A stretch of DNA of 13,317 bases from an uncultured Oscillospiraceae bacterium (GTDB lineage: Bacteria; Bacillota; Clostridia; Oscillospirales; Acutalibacteraceae). The position numbers and the translations under genes are program-made. The stretch covers positions 1 to 13,317 of the forward strand of contig URDW01000048.1 of the NCBI GenBank assembly GCA_900546735.1. The letters are read 5' to 3'. Under the pieces are notes generated by a model. That model was given only the letters and a program-made list of their open reading frames with translations, did no database searches and was not told the DNA's origin. Numbering within the stretch: the first letter of the stretch is position 1; each line of letters starts with the position of its first letter. Below are positions 13,304 to 13,317 of this stretch, piece by piece.

Positions 13304-13317
13304 CTGTCTCTTATACA
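13304..13317. other. Residual Tn5/Nextera mosaic-end adapter at the right edge
   Basis: The last 14 bases, CTGTCTCTTATACA, equal the start of the mosaic-end reverse complement CTGTCTCTTATACACATCT, the usual Nextera read-through adapter. They interrupt atpA exactly where the conserved sequence stops making sense, after GMRPAVN. Together with the inverted copy at 1-11, they mark a fragment or contig whose ends were not trimmed. Confidence 0.96.

Noticed and set aside
1..13317. A natural Tn5-like transposon bounded by the inverted ends.
   Set aside because: The interior is ordinary chromosomal housekeeping DNA with no transposase, and only the laboratory mosaic end (not a native IS50 end) is matched; library adapter is the simpler explanation.

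Overview
The window looks like chromosomal DNA of a gut-type Clostridia (Firmicutes), plausibly near Ruminococcaceae/Oscillospiraceae. The reasons are GC-rich coding DNA with AT-rich spacers, sigma-A promoters close to TTGACA/TATAAT, purine-rich ribosome binding sites, several TTG and GTG starts, and typical anaerobe housekeeping and plant-sugar genes. The lineage is inferred; there is no rRNA gene to fix it. I see no tRNA, rRNA, CRISPR array, insertion sequence or prophage.

Layout: (1) 175-1632 (+), a D-2-hydroxyacid dehydrogenase followed 15 bp later by a CarD-type RNA polymerase-binding regulator. The regulator overlaps tail to tail with glutamate racemase murI (1625-2407, -). (2) 2636-6829 (+), a glycan-use pair: a cytoplasmic GH3 beta-glycosidase with an extra C-terminal domain, then a GPH-type sugar:cation symporter with its own perfect sigma-A promoter and a strong two-way terminator. 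(3) 6902-7414 (-), an unrecognised 170-residue protein. It is divergent from 7528-8802 (+), an abutting pair made of an SDR reductase (probably the YmfI-like EF-P 5-aminopentanone reductase) and a helical protein resembling the Imm-5-like 'putative immunity protein' family. (4) galE (8862-9917, -), which converges on that pair at a shared two-way terminator. (5) 10215 to the right edge (+), the F-type ATP synthase operon atpB-atpE-atpF-atpH-atpA, cut inside atpA.

How the genes work together: the symporter probably imports a glycoside that the GH3 enzyme hydrolyses in the cytoplasm. GalE links UDP-hexoses to cell-surface glycan precursors, and MurI supplies D-glutamate for peptidoglycan. ATP synthase couples the ion gradient, the same kind of gradient the symporter uses, to ATP.

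The sequence carries a technical signature. It begins with the last 11 bases of the Tn5/Nextera mosaic end and finishes with the first 14 bases of its reverse complement. The apparent last codons of atpA are therefore adapter, and genomic sequence runs from about 12 to 13303. Most of the window is ordinary core genome. I found no clear new system. The best candidates for a second look are the SDR plus Imm-5-like pair with its divergent orphan gene, the extra GH3 domain, and the cysteine gate residue in GalE.
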